The position numbers and the translations under genes are program-made. A stretch of 36,302 nucleotides of DNA from an uncultured Coriobacteriaceae bacterium (GTDB lineage Bacteria; Actinomycetota; Coriobacteriia; Coriobacteriales; Atopobiaceae), in assembly GCA_902793465.1 (NCBI GenBank), contig CADBDT010000024.1, positions 1 through 36,302 of the forward strand, written 5' to 3'. The stretch's first letter is position 1, and each line of letters starts with the position of its first letter. The notes under the pieces are model-generated. The model did no database searches, was not told the origin of the DNA, and saw only the letters and a list, made by a program, of their open reading frames with translations. Shown here one piece after another: positions 8,573-16,718 of this stretch.

Positions 8573-8596
8573 GGCCTTTGTTTGGGGACAGTCCCC
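8573..8596. repeat. Short hairpin beside copy C, with a 15-mer shared with the 19908-20048 element
   Basis: GGCCTTTGTTTGGGG (8573-8587) also occurs at 20027-20041. It runs into GGGGAC-A-GTCCCC (8584-8596), a small palindrome similar to the group G apex. It ends 22 bases beyond the glyS stop codon. Confidence 0.6.
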
Positions 8597-8618
8597 CGCT
8601 CGTGGTATGTACCTATTG

Positions 8619-10715
8619 CTACTTCTTCTTTGCCATGGCACCAATGTTGGCAACGCCAGCAAAGGCGTTCTCGAAGCGGTTGAGCAGGCGCAGGCGATTC
8701 TCGCGCACCGCCTTGTCCTCATCCATTACGAGCACGTCTTCGAAGAAACGGTCGATAGGCTCGCGTAGGCGCGCAAGCGCGGAAAGCGCGTCGTCGTACT
8801 CCCCTGCAAGTATGGCTTCTTGCACGGTTGCGGAGCCTTCGTCCACGGCGGTAAGCAGTGCCTTTTCGGCCTCGCCCAGAGCGGACTCGTCCACGTCGAT
8901 ACCAAGGGAGGAGTCGGCAAGGTGGCTGGCACGGGCATATGCGGTGGCCAAATCGTCAAATACCTCACGCTGCGTCCTGCGTGCGCGTTGGAGCGCAGCA
9001 ACGCGGTTGAGGAACGCCGCCGGGTCACACGTGCCCGTATCCGCAACGGCCTTAATCGTGTCGGGGTCGGCTTTCTCGTCGCGCGCAATCGCGCTCAGAC
9101 GGCCGATAAAATAAGCCGCCACATTGCCCGCCGTTTGTTCCAGGTCAAAATCCAGACCCTGCGCGCGATACGCCTCGAGCGCGGTACCTATGAGTTCAGG
9201 AAGAGACGTCTCGCTTAGGGTACGCAGCATGTTTATTACGCCAATGGCACTGCGGCGCACGGCAAACGGGTCTGCGGAACCGGTAGGAGGCTCGTTGATG
9301 GCAAACATGCCGCAAATGGTGTCGAGCTTGTCTGCAATGGCAACGGCCTTTCCGACAACCGTGCTCGGAAGCTCGTCGCCAGCGAAGCGCGGGCAGTAGT
9401 GTTGCGATATTGCCTGCGCCACAACCTCGTTCTCCCCTTGTGCCAGCGCGTAATAGCCGCCCATGACTCCCTGCTGGCTGGTAAATTCCACCACGGCCTG
9501 GCTTACCAGGTCCGCCTTTGCGAGGTGCGCGGCCCGCGCGGCGTCCTGTGCCGCTACGTCGCCATAGCCTGCGTCGCGGGCCACCTTGCCGGCAAGGATC
9601 TCCATGCGCTCGGACTTTTGAAGCACCGTACCCAGCTTCTTTTGGAACACCACGTTGGCAAGGCGCTCGCGGAAGGCATCGAGACCAACCTTAAGGTCCT
9701 CGTCGTAGAAGAACTTGGCATCGTCCAAACGAGGACGTACCACGCGCTCGTTTCCGGCACGCACGGTGTCGCTTACGGCAGGATTTGCGTTTGACACAAT
9801 AACGAACTCGCGCGTGAGCCTACCAGCCGCGTCGTATATGGGAAAGTAGCGCTGGTGCTTGAGCATTGCCTCGACGATTATCTCCTGCGGAACCGCCAAA
9901 AACTCCTCGTCAAAGGTGCCCACCACAACGGTAGGCCACTCGCAGAGGTTTACTACCTCGTTAAAGACGCCGGTCGGAGTGTCTACGCGAGCTCCCTTGC
10001 GCTCTTGCTCAATGGCGGCAATTCCCTCGCGAATAACCTCCGCACGCCGCACTTCGCCCAGAACGAAAGCATCCTCTAGAACCTTTTCGTAGGCAGCAGG
10101 CTCCGGCACCACGTGCTCTCCCTCGCCGAGCACCCTGTGGCCGCGCGTTGTGTTGCCGCTGGCAACGTCCGCATAACAAACGGGCACCACGTCGCTTCCC
10201 AAGAGCGCGCAGATCCAACGTATGGGACGCACGAACGTCTGGTGCTCGCTCCCCCAGCGCTGGCTGCGGTAGTTGGGCCACTGGATGGCGCCAATGGTCT
10301 TCTCGCAAAGCGCAGACAAGAGCTCCAGCGCAGGTACGGAGGCAATGTTTCGCTCGGCAAACACGTACTCGTTGCCATCTGGCTCCATGCGATGGACCAG
10401 CTCCGCCGGCGTCGTCTTGTTCTTGCGAGCAAACCCCTCCGCCGCACGCGTGGGATTGCCATCCGCGTCGAAGGCAATGGCGCACTTGGGTCCGCGCACG
10501 ACTTCGTTAATCTCCTCCGTAGCCGTTGCGCAGCCTTCAACCACCACAGCCAGGCGCCTAGGCGTGGACAGCGTGCGAACCTCGCCGTGAGAAAGCCCCG
10601 CTTCCGTAAGGCCCTTCTCTACAATCTTTCCCAGTTGGTCCTGGGCCTTCATAAGGGGTGCGGAAGGCATCTCCTCGCAACCGATCTCGAGCAAAAAGTC
10701 CTTGGTGTCCGCCAT
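8619..10715 (-). CDS. glyS: Glycyl-tRNA synthetase beta subunit
   Basis: 698 residues, normal for GlyS. With GlyQ it forms the alpha2-beta2 enzyme that charges tRNA-Gly; the beta subunit carries the tRNA-recognition and anticodon-binding parts. The N-terminus FLLEIGCEEMPSAPLMKAQDQL, the SQRWGSEHQTFVRPIRW segment and LKHQRYFPIYD are family hallmarks. A C-terminal helical region ends with VLVMDEDKAVRENRLRLLN. The start is the ATG at 10715, two bases after the last base of the glyQ stop codon, with its ribosome site (AAGGAGG) inside the glyQ tail; this implies translational coupling. A much longer upstream frame exists but overlaps glyQ and is not used. Confidence 0.96.
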   Translation of the reverse strand: MADTKDFLLEIGCEEMPSAPLMKAQDQLGKIVEKGLTEAGLSHGEVRTLSTPRRLAVVVEGCATATEEINEVVRGPKCAIAFDADGNPTRAAEGFARKNKTTPAELVHRMEPDGNEYVFAERNIASVPALELLSALCEKTIGAIQWPNYRSQRWGSEHQTFVRPIRWICALLGSDVVPVCYADVASGNTTRGHRVLGEGEHVVPEPAAYEKVLEDAFVLGEVRRAEVIREGIAAIEQERKGARVDTPTGVFNEVVNLCEWPTVVVGTFDEEFLAVPQEIIVEAMLKHQRYFPIYDAAGRLTREFVIVSNANPAVSDTVRAGNERVVRPRLDDAKFFYDEDLKVGLDAFRERLANVVFQKKLGTVLQKSERMEILAGKVARDAGYGDVAAQDAARAAHLAKADLVSQAVVEFTSQQGVMGGYYALAQGENEVVAQAISQHYCPRFAGDELPSTVVGKAVAIADKLDTICGMFAINEPPTGSADPFAVRRSAIGVINMLRTLSETSLPELIGTALEAYRAQGLDFDLEQTAGNVAAYFIGRLSAIARDEKADPDTIKAVADTGTCDPAAFLNRVAALQRARRTQREVFDDLATAYARASHLADSSLGIDVDESALGEAEKALLTAVDEGSATVQEAILAGEYDDALSALARLREPIDRFFEDVLVMDEDKAVRENRLRLLNRFENAFAGVANIGAMAKKK

Positions 10716-10716
10716 C

Positions 10717-11622
10717 TTAGGCCACCTCCTTCTTGGAATCCCCAGCCTTTGAGGCAACCAGCTCCAAATAGGCCTCGCAGCAAGCCTTGGCAACGTCTCG
10801 CACGCGCAAAATGTAGTTTGCGCGCTCGGTGGCCGAAATTGCACCGCGAGCATCCAGGATGTTGAACGCATGGCTGCACTTCATTACGCAGTCGTAGGCG
10901 GGAAGCGGGAGCTTGGCCTCCAGGCATGCGTGGCACTCCGCCTCGTACTCGTCAAACTTGCGGCGCATTACGTCAACGTTGGCAACCTCGAAGTTATAGC
11001 AGCTAAACTCGTACTCGTTTTCGTGGAACACGTCGCCGTACGTCATGGGTGTGCCGTCGGGCAAATACGACCACACGAGGTCGAACACCGAGTCCACGCC
11101 CTGTATGTACATGGCAATGCGCTCCAGGCCATAGGTTATTTCCACGGGAACGGGGTCCACCTCAAGGCCGCCCACCTGCTGAAAGTAGGTGTACTGCGTA
11201 ACCTCCATACCGTCTAGCCAAACCTCCCATCCAAGGCCCCATGCGCCAAGCGTCGGGCTTTCCCAGTCGTCCTCCACAAAGCGCACGTCGTGCAGCTTTG
11301 GATCGAGCCCAATTGCCTCGAGCGAGCCGAGGTAAAGGTCCTGCGAATCCGCCGGGCACGGCTTGAGGATAACCTGGAACTGGTAGTAGTGCTGCATGCG
11401 GTTGGGGTTTTCGCCATAGCGGCCGTCGGCTGGACGACGGCACGGCTGCACGTAGCAGGTGCGCCATGCGGCTGGCCCCAAGCTCCGCAGCGTGGTTGCG
11501 GTATGGAATGTGCCCGCACCGACCTCGGAGTCGTAAGGCTGCATAACCGTGCAGCCCTTGTCGGCCCAATAGCGCTCAAGCGCCAGTATCATGTCCTGAA
11601 AAGTTAGGGTCTTTTGTGCCAT
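10717..11622 (-). CDS. glyQ: Glycyl-tRNA synthetase alpha subunit
   Basis: 301 residues, the usual size. The catalytic subunit of the alpha2-beta2 enzyme holds the class II aminoacylation core. Visible hallmarks are [74 protein letters not shown] and [13 protein letters not shown]. Start ATG at 11622 with AAGGAG seven bases upstream; the ORF could extend into the lepB gap but without family similarity. It lies 32 bases after lepB with no terminator seen, so it probably belongs to the rpsP-lepB transcript. No T-box-like leader is visible ahead of it. Confidence 0.97.
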   Translation of the reverse strand: MAQKTLTFQDMILALERYWADKGCTVMQPYDSEVGAGTFHTATTLRSLGPAAWRTCYVQPCRRPADGRYGENPNRMQHYYQFQVILKPCPADSQDLYLGSLEAIGLDPKLHDVRFVEDDWESPTLGAWGLGWEVWLDGMEVTQYTYFQQVGGLEVDPVPVEITYGLERIAMYIQGVDSVFDLVWSYLPDGTPMTYGDVFHENEYEFSCYNFEVANVDVMRRKFDEYEAECHACLEAKLPLPAYDCVMKCSHAFNILDARGAISATERANYILRVRDVAKACCEAYLELVASKAGDSKKEVA

Positions 11623-11654
11623 ATAAAGTCTCCTTAACGCGTAATGACCATGCG

Positions 11655-12263
11655 CTACAGAATGCGCGCGTGATCCAGCGGCCAGTATGTGCAAAACGCC
11701 CGTGCGATTACGGACGATGTTGGAATGGGGCCATAGTAGCGCGAGTCAAGCGAGTTGGTCCTGTTGTCGCCCATAAGCCAAAGGTGGCCTTCGGGAACCA
11801 CGAGGGGAAACGAGAGCGAGCCTACACCTTCGGCCTGGCGATCGAGCGGATACGAGGGCTTGCCGTTTGTGTACGGCTCGTCCAACTCCACTCCGTCCAC
11901 CACAACCTTTCCGTCCACGAGATCAACCGTCTGTCCCTCCGTGGCAATAACGCGCTTGAGCAGGGTAACGTCTTTGTCCGTGGGGTTTTGGAACAGCACG
12001 ATCTCGCCTTTTTGGGGAGAGCGGAACCTGTACGAAACCTTTTCGGACCACACGCGGTCGTCCAGCTGGATGGTCTCGAGCATCGACCCCGTTGGCACAA
12101 TAAAGGCCTCGAGCACGAAGGCGTGAATGAGCAGTGCAAGGATCAGCGGCACGCCAAGCGTAATGCCCCAGTCGAGCGCCTTGCGCCCAAGACTTCTATC
12201 CTCGTCCTCCTCGTTCGCGTTGTTGCTCTGGTCCAGCTTTTCCTGATCCATGCCTTTACTCAA
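11655..12263 (-). CDS. lepB: Signal peptidase I
   Basis: About 202 residues. Cleaves signal peptides of exported proteins at the outer face of the membrane. An acidic cytoplasmic N-tail is followed by one membrane segment (about 33-53). The catalytic Ser is in PTGSMLETI (Ser60), the general-base Lys in [10 protein letters not shown] (Lys103), and the conserved [14 protein letters not shown] box lies near the C-terminus. The TTG at 12263 overlaps the trmD end by eight bases and has GGAGG about nine bases upstream; the ATG four codons later (12251) lacks a good ribosome site but is the alternative start. Confidence 0.95.
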   Translation of the reverse strand: MSKGMDQEKLDQSNNANEEDEDRSLGRKALDWGITLGVPLILALLIHAFVLEAFIVPTGSMLETIQLDDRVWSEKVSYRFRSPQKGEIVLFQNPTDKDVTLLKRVIATEGQTVDLVDGKVVVDGVELDEPYTNGKPSYPLDRQAEGVGSLSFPLVVPEGHLWLMGDNRTNSLDSRYYGPIPTSSVIARAFCTYWPLDHARIL

Positions 12264-13014
12264 CGTCTCCTACCTCCCCCAAGCCGGCGTCTGCCATTGC
12301 ACGGCGCGCAAGCTCCCATTCGTCCTCCGTAAGGCCAGCGCCTTCGAGCAAGTCTGGTCGCCACCGCGCTGTGCGCTCCACCGCGCTAAGACGCCTCCAC
12401 TGGGCGATCTTTGCATGATTGCCCGAAAGAAGCACTTCGGGCACGTCTCGTCCCTCGAACGACGCGGGCCGCGTGTACTGGGCATACTCCAGGAGCCCGT
12501 CCGAAAACGACTCGTCCTGCGCGCTCATTTGGTCACCAAGGGCGCCGGGTATAAGCCGCACGGCCGCATCCATAACGCAAAGCGCCGCAAGCTCTCCCCC
12601 CGTAAGAACATAGTCCCCCAGCGAAAGCACCTCGTCTGCAAGCTCGTACACACGCTCGTCCATGCCCTCGTATCTGCCGCACACAAAAAGAATTCGAGGC
12701 TCTTTGCTCAAACGAGCGGCAATGCGCTGGTCAAACCTTCTTCCACACGGCGAGAAGAACACCACGTGGGGCCTGTCCTGCGCCTGCGCGGCAATATCGC
12801 GCACAGCCTCGAACACGGGCTCGGGCTTCATAAGCATTCCCTGCCCACCGCCAAAGGGTGAATCGTCAACCGTACGATGACGGTCATGCGTCCAATTGCG
12901 AAGGTCGTGAGCATAGAACTCAAAGAGCCCGGCATCTTGCGCACGGCCTAGAATGGAGGTAGAAACGTATGGCTCAAATACCTCAGGAAACACCGAGAGC
13001 GTTTCTAGGCGCAT
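12256..13014 (-). CDS. trmD: tRNA (guanine-N1)-methyltransferase
   Basis: 252 residues. Methylates G37 next to the anticodon of several tRNAs using S-adenosylmethionine, preventing +1 frameshifting. The SPOUT trefoil-knot family is shown by LSVFPEVFEPYVSTSILGRA at the start, VDDSPFGGGQGMLMKPEP, LFVCGRYEGMDERV, and the SAM-binding GDYVLTGGELAALCVMDA. Its ATG lies inside the last codons of rimM (10-base overlap) and its stop codon overlaps the lepB start, so translation along the cluster is probably coupled. Confidence 0.97.
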   Translation of the reverse strand: MRLETLSVFPEVFEPYVSTSILGRAQDAGLFEFYAHDLRNWTHDRHRTVDDSPFGGGQGMLMKPEPVFEAVRDIAAQAQDRPHVVFFSPCGRRFDQRIAARLSKEPRILFVCGRYEGMDERVYELADEVLSLGDYVLTGGELAALCVMDAAVRLIPGALGDQMSAQDESFSDGLLEYAQYTRPASFEGRDVPEVLLSGNHAKIAQWRRLSAVERTARWRPDLLEGAGLTEDEWELARRAMADAGLGEVGDVE

Positions 13015-13538
13015 GGTTGCTTGCCCTCCTCGTCCACAAGACCGCGCGGCAGGTTTACGCGTAGCGGCTCATTGGGCTCCCAGCTGGTTACAATGGGCTC
13101 AACAGCGGGAACAAGAACTTCGCCCCAGGGACCCTCAACCACCCAGACGTCGTTTTGTGGCCCGCGCATGAGATCGCACACCTTGCCAATGCTACCAAGT
13201 CGTTCGTCCACGACCTCACGCCCCACGAGCTCGTCTGGATCGCGAAGCGCGTAGTCCTCGGGAAGGTCGTCCACGCACGCGAGCAGCGTCTTGCCAACCA
13301 GTTTGTCGGCTGCATCCAATGTGGTTATGGCCTCAAACCGCACGAGCTGCCCGTTTCTTCCCTCATCGCACGAAACCACCCTCTGCCATCGCGAACCCTT
13401 GAGGGACGGCGGCACCAGCGCCACCACGAGTCCCTCGCGCAACAGCAACGGGAGGCCGTGCGCGGGTACCGCGACGACCTCCCCGTTTCTTCCGTGCGTC
13501 TTCTGAATGCGAGCTATGGATTTATACGCATTTGCCAA
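13005..13538 (-). CDS. rimM: 16S rRNA processing protein RimM
   Basis: 177 residues. Assists late maturation of the 30S head by binding protein S19. The N-terminal RimM domain begins IARIQKTHGRNGEVVAVP; the C-terminal PRC-barrel contains LRDPDELVGREVVDERLGSIG and VWVVEGPWGEVLVPAVEPIV. It lies five bases from khpA and overlaps trmD by ten bases, the standard rpsP-khpA-rimM-trmD order. Confidence 0.95.
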   Translation of the reverse strand: MANAYKSIARIQKTHGRNGEVVAVPAHGLPLLLREGLVVALVPPSLKGSRWQRVVSCDEGRNGQLVRFEAITTLDAADKLVGKTLLACVDDLPEDYALRDPDELVGREVVDERLGSIGKVCDLMRGPQNDVWVVEGPWGEVLVPAVEPIVTSWEPNEPLRVNLPRGLVDEEGKQPCA

Positions 13539-13543
13539 GGCGC

Positions 13544-13831
13544 CTATCCCAAAATCTCCACGTCGACGGAAGTGCCCACACGTTGACCGAGCGCCCGTGC
13601 CAACGTGCGAATAGCCTTGATCGTGCGACCTCTTCTGCCGATGATTCTTCCTGCGTCAGCCTCGGCGCAAGATACTTCTATGAGCGATCCCTCGTCGCCA
13701 TCGGTCACATCGAGTGACACGGCATCCTCGTCGTCCACCAGGCCGCATACTATGTATTCGACCAAGTCGGCAACTTTGTCGGAGGGCATCTCTTCAAAGA
13801 CCTCGTCCTCGACCACGCTTTCGTCCGCCAC
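13544..13831 (-). CDS. khpA: KH-domain RNA-binding protein KhpA
   Basis: 95 residues. A single KH domain with the loop GRIIGRRGRTIKAIRTLARA and a preceding VEYIVCGLVDDEDAV helix matches the small KhpA family found between rpsP and rimM in Gram-positive bacteria, where with KhpB it binds RNA and affects cell elongation and division. The GTG start at 13831 lies two bases beyond the rpsP stop codon, with GGAG in the rpsP tail; a Met at residue 15 is an alternative. The acidic N-terminal extension of about 14 residues is longer than in many homologues. Confidence 0.9.
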   Translation of the reverse strand: MADESVVEDEVFEEMPSDKVADLVEYIVCGLVDDEDAVSLDVTDGDEGSLIEVSCAEADAGRIIGRRGRTIKAIRTLARALGQRVGTSVDVEILG

Positions 13832-13833
13832 GT

Positions 13834-14145
13834 TTACTCCGCGGCCTCCGCGGCCTTGGCCGCGGCCTTCTTGGACATCTTGCCCGTCTTGTCCGGCATG
13901 GGCTTCTCGCCACGGGCGATGGCGATAAGGTGCGAGACGGCGTTGGTGGGCTGGGCGCCCTTTGCAATCCAAGCGTCAACGCGCTCAAGATCGATGTCGA
14001 TCATCTTGGGATTCGAGACGGGGTTATAGCGTCCCACAAGCTCGATGTAACGGCCGTCGCGAGGCATGCGACCATCGGCTACGACCACACGATAGAACGG
14101 ACGCTTTTTGGCACCATGGCGTGCCAGACGAATCTTAACTGCCAA
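13834..14145 (-). CDS. rpsP: 30S ribosomal protein S16
   Basis: 103 residues. The N-terminus [20 protein letters not shown] and [16 protein letters not shown] are diagnostic. The first 80 residues are the S16 fold; the alanine/lysine-rich tail is an extension. The only suitable start is a TTG at 14145 with AAGGAG six bases upstream, uncommon for a highly expressed ribosomal protein gene. First gene of the rpsP-khpA-rimM-trmD-lepB-glyQ-glyS run. Confidence 0.97.
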   Translation of the reverse strand: MAVKIRLARHGAKKRPFYRVVVADGRMPRDGRYIELVGRYNPVSNPKMIDIDLERVDAWIAKGAQPTNAVSHLIAIARGEKPMPDKTGKMSKKAAAKAAEAAE

Positions 14146-14211
14146 TTAAAACTCCTTCAACATGCGACGCGGATGGTTGCGGATGTGGCTGCGCCGCCAA
14201 GCCAAACATGC

Positions 14212-14217
14212 AGTATA
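14212..14217 (-). promoter_or_regulatory. Candidate -10 box of the rpsP operon
   Basis: TATACT on the minus strand, about 65 bases before the rpsP start, in the divergent gap with the response regulator. No matching -35 hexamer is evident. The leader after it can form a G+C-rich structure. Confidence 0.35.
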
Positions 14218-14344
14218 TCATCTTACGACAATTAGGCTAGTTTTCTGGTGCGTTTTTTGTGGAAGCTGCATTTTTAATATGAAAGTCATCCAGATTATCA
14301 AACACTCATTTAAAGATGTAGAAAACCCATGAATACGTATCATT

Positions 14345-14385
14345 TTAAGCAATTATTAAGCTCCAGCGTGTAGCATTTTTATGAA
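14345..14385 (+). promoter_or_regulatory. Direct-repeat site and possible promoter of the regulator operon
   Basis: TTAAGC occurs twice with exactly five bases between (14345-14350, 14356-14361), the 11-base spacing typical of OmpR/PhoB-family tandem sites. The second copy lies 18 bases before a -10-like TATGAA (14380-14385), so the repeat would cover the -35 region. This fits autoregulation by the adjacent regulator, but it is an inference. A second weak candidate is TTGCAT (14399) with TTATTA (14423). Confidence 0.35.
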
Positions 14386-14461
14386 TATGGATGTGTACTT
14401 GCATATTCGTAGAAAGGCTCACTTATTAAAGAATATGGGTTTTCCTTCGAAGGGGGTTCCC

Positions 14462-15136
14462 ATGAACGTACTTGTGGTGGAAGACGAGAGAAACCTTGCA
14501 GATGCCATTTGTCAGATTCTTAAGACGGAGGGCATAAAGACCGAGGTGACCTACGACGGGACAACGGCTCTGACCTTGGCCAAAAGTGGCATTTATGACG
14601 CCATAATTTTGGACGTAATGCTTCCCGGCATGAGCGGACTAGACGTGGTTCGCGAAACGAGGCGCGCCGGCGTATCGACCCCCGTGCTTATGCTAACTGC
14701 CCGTACCACAACAACGGACAAGGTCGACGGGCTGGATGCAGGCGCCGACGACTACATGACCAAACCATTTGAAACCCCAGAGCTTCTTGCACGGTTGCGT
14801 GCGCTTACGCGCCGCACGGGAGACGTGCTTTTGGAGGAGGCATCGTATGGCGACTTGAAGCTGGACCTTACGACGCACGACCTCAGCTGTGGAGACAAGA
14901 CCGTGCACCTTTCGGGCAAGGAGTTTGAGGTAATGCGCATGCTCATGAGCTCCACCTCCCGCGTGGTCTCCAAGCAAGACCTTCTAACACGCGTTTGGGG
15001 CGGCAGCTCGGAGGTCTCGGAAAACTCCGTGGAGGCATACGTCTCGTTCCTGCGCAAGAAGATGATCCACCTTCATTCCAAGGTCCAGATAACCACGCTC
15101 CGTATGCTTGGCTACCGCCTGGAGATCATAGAGTAA
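14462..15136 (+). CDS. Two-component response regulator, OmpR/PhoB family
   Basis: 224 residues. The receiver domain (about 1-118) has the acidic pair E7/D8, phospho-acceptor D51 in IILDVMLPGMSG, T79 and K101 in TKPFE. The C-terminal winged-helix DNA-binding domain (about 128-222) includes LSGKEFEVMRMLM, VSKQDLLTRVWG and ENSVEAYVSFLRKKM. Start ATG at 14462 with AAGGGGG upstream; the in-frame ATG at 14381 would add 27 residues unlike the family. It is followed on the same strand by its probable partner kinase, from which it is separated by a 165-base palindromic repeat. Confidence 0.95.
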   Translation: MNVLVVEDERNLADAICQILKTEGIKTEVTYDGTTALTLAKSGIYDAIILDVMLPGMSGLDVVRETRRAGVSTPVLMLTARTTTTDKVDGLDAGADDYMTKPFETPELLARLRALTRRTGDVLLEEASYGDLKLDLTTHDLSCGDKTVHLSGKEFEVMRMLMSSTSRVVSKQDLLTRVWGGSSEVSENSVEAYVSFLRKKMIHLHSKVQITTLRMLGYRLEIIE

Positions 15137-15191
15137 GCGCCTTTGGATGCCAAATTGCGTGCCCTGAGTACCTGGTACCGTTTGCGAGGTG

Positions 15192-15356
15192 CCCGCCCGC
15201 CAATCAGGCCCTGACCCCAAAGGCCCGATCCTCCCGGCGCCATGGACAAGCGCCGTGCTCAAACAGTCCTCGCTTCGCTGCGGAACTGCGCGCGGCTGCT
15301 TTCCATGGCGCCTTGCGGATTGGGTCTTTGGGGTCAGTGCCTGATTGGCGGGCGGG
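15192..15356. repeat. Group R palindromic element, copy R1
   Basis: Arms 15192-15246 and 15302-15356 (55 bases) are complementary apart from about six or seven mismatches, enclosing a 55-base loop that itself can fold. The core 15235-15330 is 94/96 identical to 19939-20034. The outermost arm bases (CCCGCCCGCCAATCAGGC) are specific to this copy. It fills most of the gap between the response regulator and histidine kinase, with no other gene or promoter obvious there. The small ORF starting MDKRRAQTV is an artefact of the repeat. Confidence 0.9.
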
Positions 15357-15442
15357 AACGCCCCTGGCTGACTTTTTCGGTGAATAGCCCAATGCGCTAT
15401 GCGCGTTGCGTTCTTTGGCGCTAAGCTTGGGTGGGAGGCCCC

Positions 15443-16708
15443 ATGTTACGAAATCTAAGAATCAAGTTTGTAGTTATTATTATGGTGCTGGTTGGTGCGG
15501 TGCTCGTATCCGTGCTGGGTGGAAGCTACGTGTCTGCATGGCAAACGCAGCACGACATGACAAACGAGGCGCTCCAACACAGCGTTGAGGGAAGTATGTT
15601 TAACCTGCCTCGCATAACTATGGGCGGTGAGGAAGAACACCAAGACATGAACAAGCGCAAGCCAAACATGCTTGTGCTTGCCGTGGAAATCGATTCGGAG
15701 GGAGTAATTCTTTCCACTAACGACGCTCCCCTGCTCATTGACTCACAGACGCTTTCCAACGTAATAGACATGGCGCTCAAAAGCGATGCAGACGACGGAT
15801 GGGACGAGAGCATTCACATTGCTTGGCGGCGCGCGCAGCGCTCCAGCGGAGCGTGGCGTGTTGCCATAGCAGACACTTCTGCCATGGATATGGGACTGCG
15901 TTCGCTCTTGCTTAAGGACCTTGGAATTATTTGCGTGGCCATGGGAGCGCTTCTTCTAATTGCCATTGGCCTTTCCACATGGATGCTCAAGCCCGTTCAG
16001 ACGGCTTGGGACCAACAACGCCAGTTTGTTGCAGACGCTTCTCATGAGCTCAAGACGCCTTTGGCAGTAATAATCGCAAACACACAGATCCTTTCCAACG
16101 ACACAACTCTGAGCGACGAATCCATGCGTTGGGTACAGGGCACTGCAGACGAGTCCAAGCACATGAAGAACCTTGTTGAGGAACTGCTGGAGCTTGCTCG
16201 CACCGACGAAACCTCCTCTGGAGCAACCGGCGCTATGAAGCAGGAGCAAACAGACTTTTCCGCAATGGTGGAAAACGCAAGCCTTGAGTTCGACGCAATC
16301 GCGTTCGAGCGGGGAACGTCCATAGAGGAAAACATCCAGTCTGGCATCGGTGTTACCGGAGACCCAGAGTGGCTCGAGCGCCTTTGCAAAATACTCATTG
16401 ACAATGCCTGCAAGTATTCCGAAAAGGGACGCCCGGTTAACGTTGTGCTCAGCATGCAAGGACACAAGTGCAATCTGAGCGTTACCAACTTTGGCAATAC
16501 CATAGATCCCGAGGATCTACCACATGTGTTCGACCGCTTTTACAGGACCGACAAGGCACGCAGCCGCGATTCGAAGACCAGCGGATTTGGCTTGGGACTG
16601 GCCATAGCCAAGGGCATAGCAGTTTCGCACGGCGGAAACATAACCGCCACAAGTGACGCAGATAATGGCACAACGTTTAGCGTCACCCTACCTGCACACT
16701 CCATATAA
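15443..16708 (+). CDS. Sensor histidine kinase
   Basis: 421 residues. Membrane segments at about 8-30 and 159-181 flank an extracytoplasmic sensor region of about 130 residues with no recognised fold. The dimerisation/phosphoacceptor box FVADASHELKTPLAVI has His201. The ATPase domain has the N-box LIDNACKYSEKGR (Asn321), a DPEDLPHVFDRFYR F-box and GFGLGLAIAKGIA. No clear HAMP domain is seen between TM2 and the H-box, where the linker is only about 15 residues. Start ATG at 15443 after GGGAGG. The signal is unknown; dinB follows ten bases later, so it may be co-transcribed. Confidence 0.95.
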   Translation: MLRNLRIKFVVIIMVLVGAVLVSVLGGSYVSAWQTQHDMTNEALQHSVEGSMFNLPRITMGGEEEHQDMNKRKPNMLVLAVEIDSEGVILSTNDAPLLIDSQTLSNVIDMALKSDADDGWDESIHIAWRRAQRSSGAWRVAIADTSAMDMGLRSLLLKDLGIICVAMGALLLIAIGLSTWMLKPVQTAWDQQRQFVADASHELKTPLAVIIANTQILSNDTTLSDESMRWVQGTADESKHMKNLVEELLELARTDETSSGATGAMKQEQTDFSAMVENASLEFDAIAFERGTSIEENIQSGIGVTGDPEWLERLCKILIDNACKYSEKGRPVNVVLSMQGHKCNLSVTNFGNTIDPEDLPHVFDRFYRTDKARSRDSKTSGFGLGLAIAKGIAVSHGGNITATSDADNGTTFSVTLPAHSI

Positions 16709-16718
16709 CGAGGAAAAC

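Noticed and set aside
11623..11654. T-box or other leader before glyQ
   Set aside because: The gap to lepB is only 32 bases and lacks the T-box sequence or stem.
15242..15424. Small ORFs starting MDKRRAQTV in repeats R1 and R2
   Set aside because: They arise from the shared core and differ in length once the core ends; no ribosome site and no protein-like conservation pattern.
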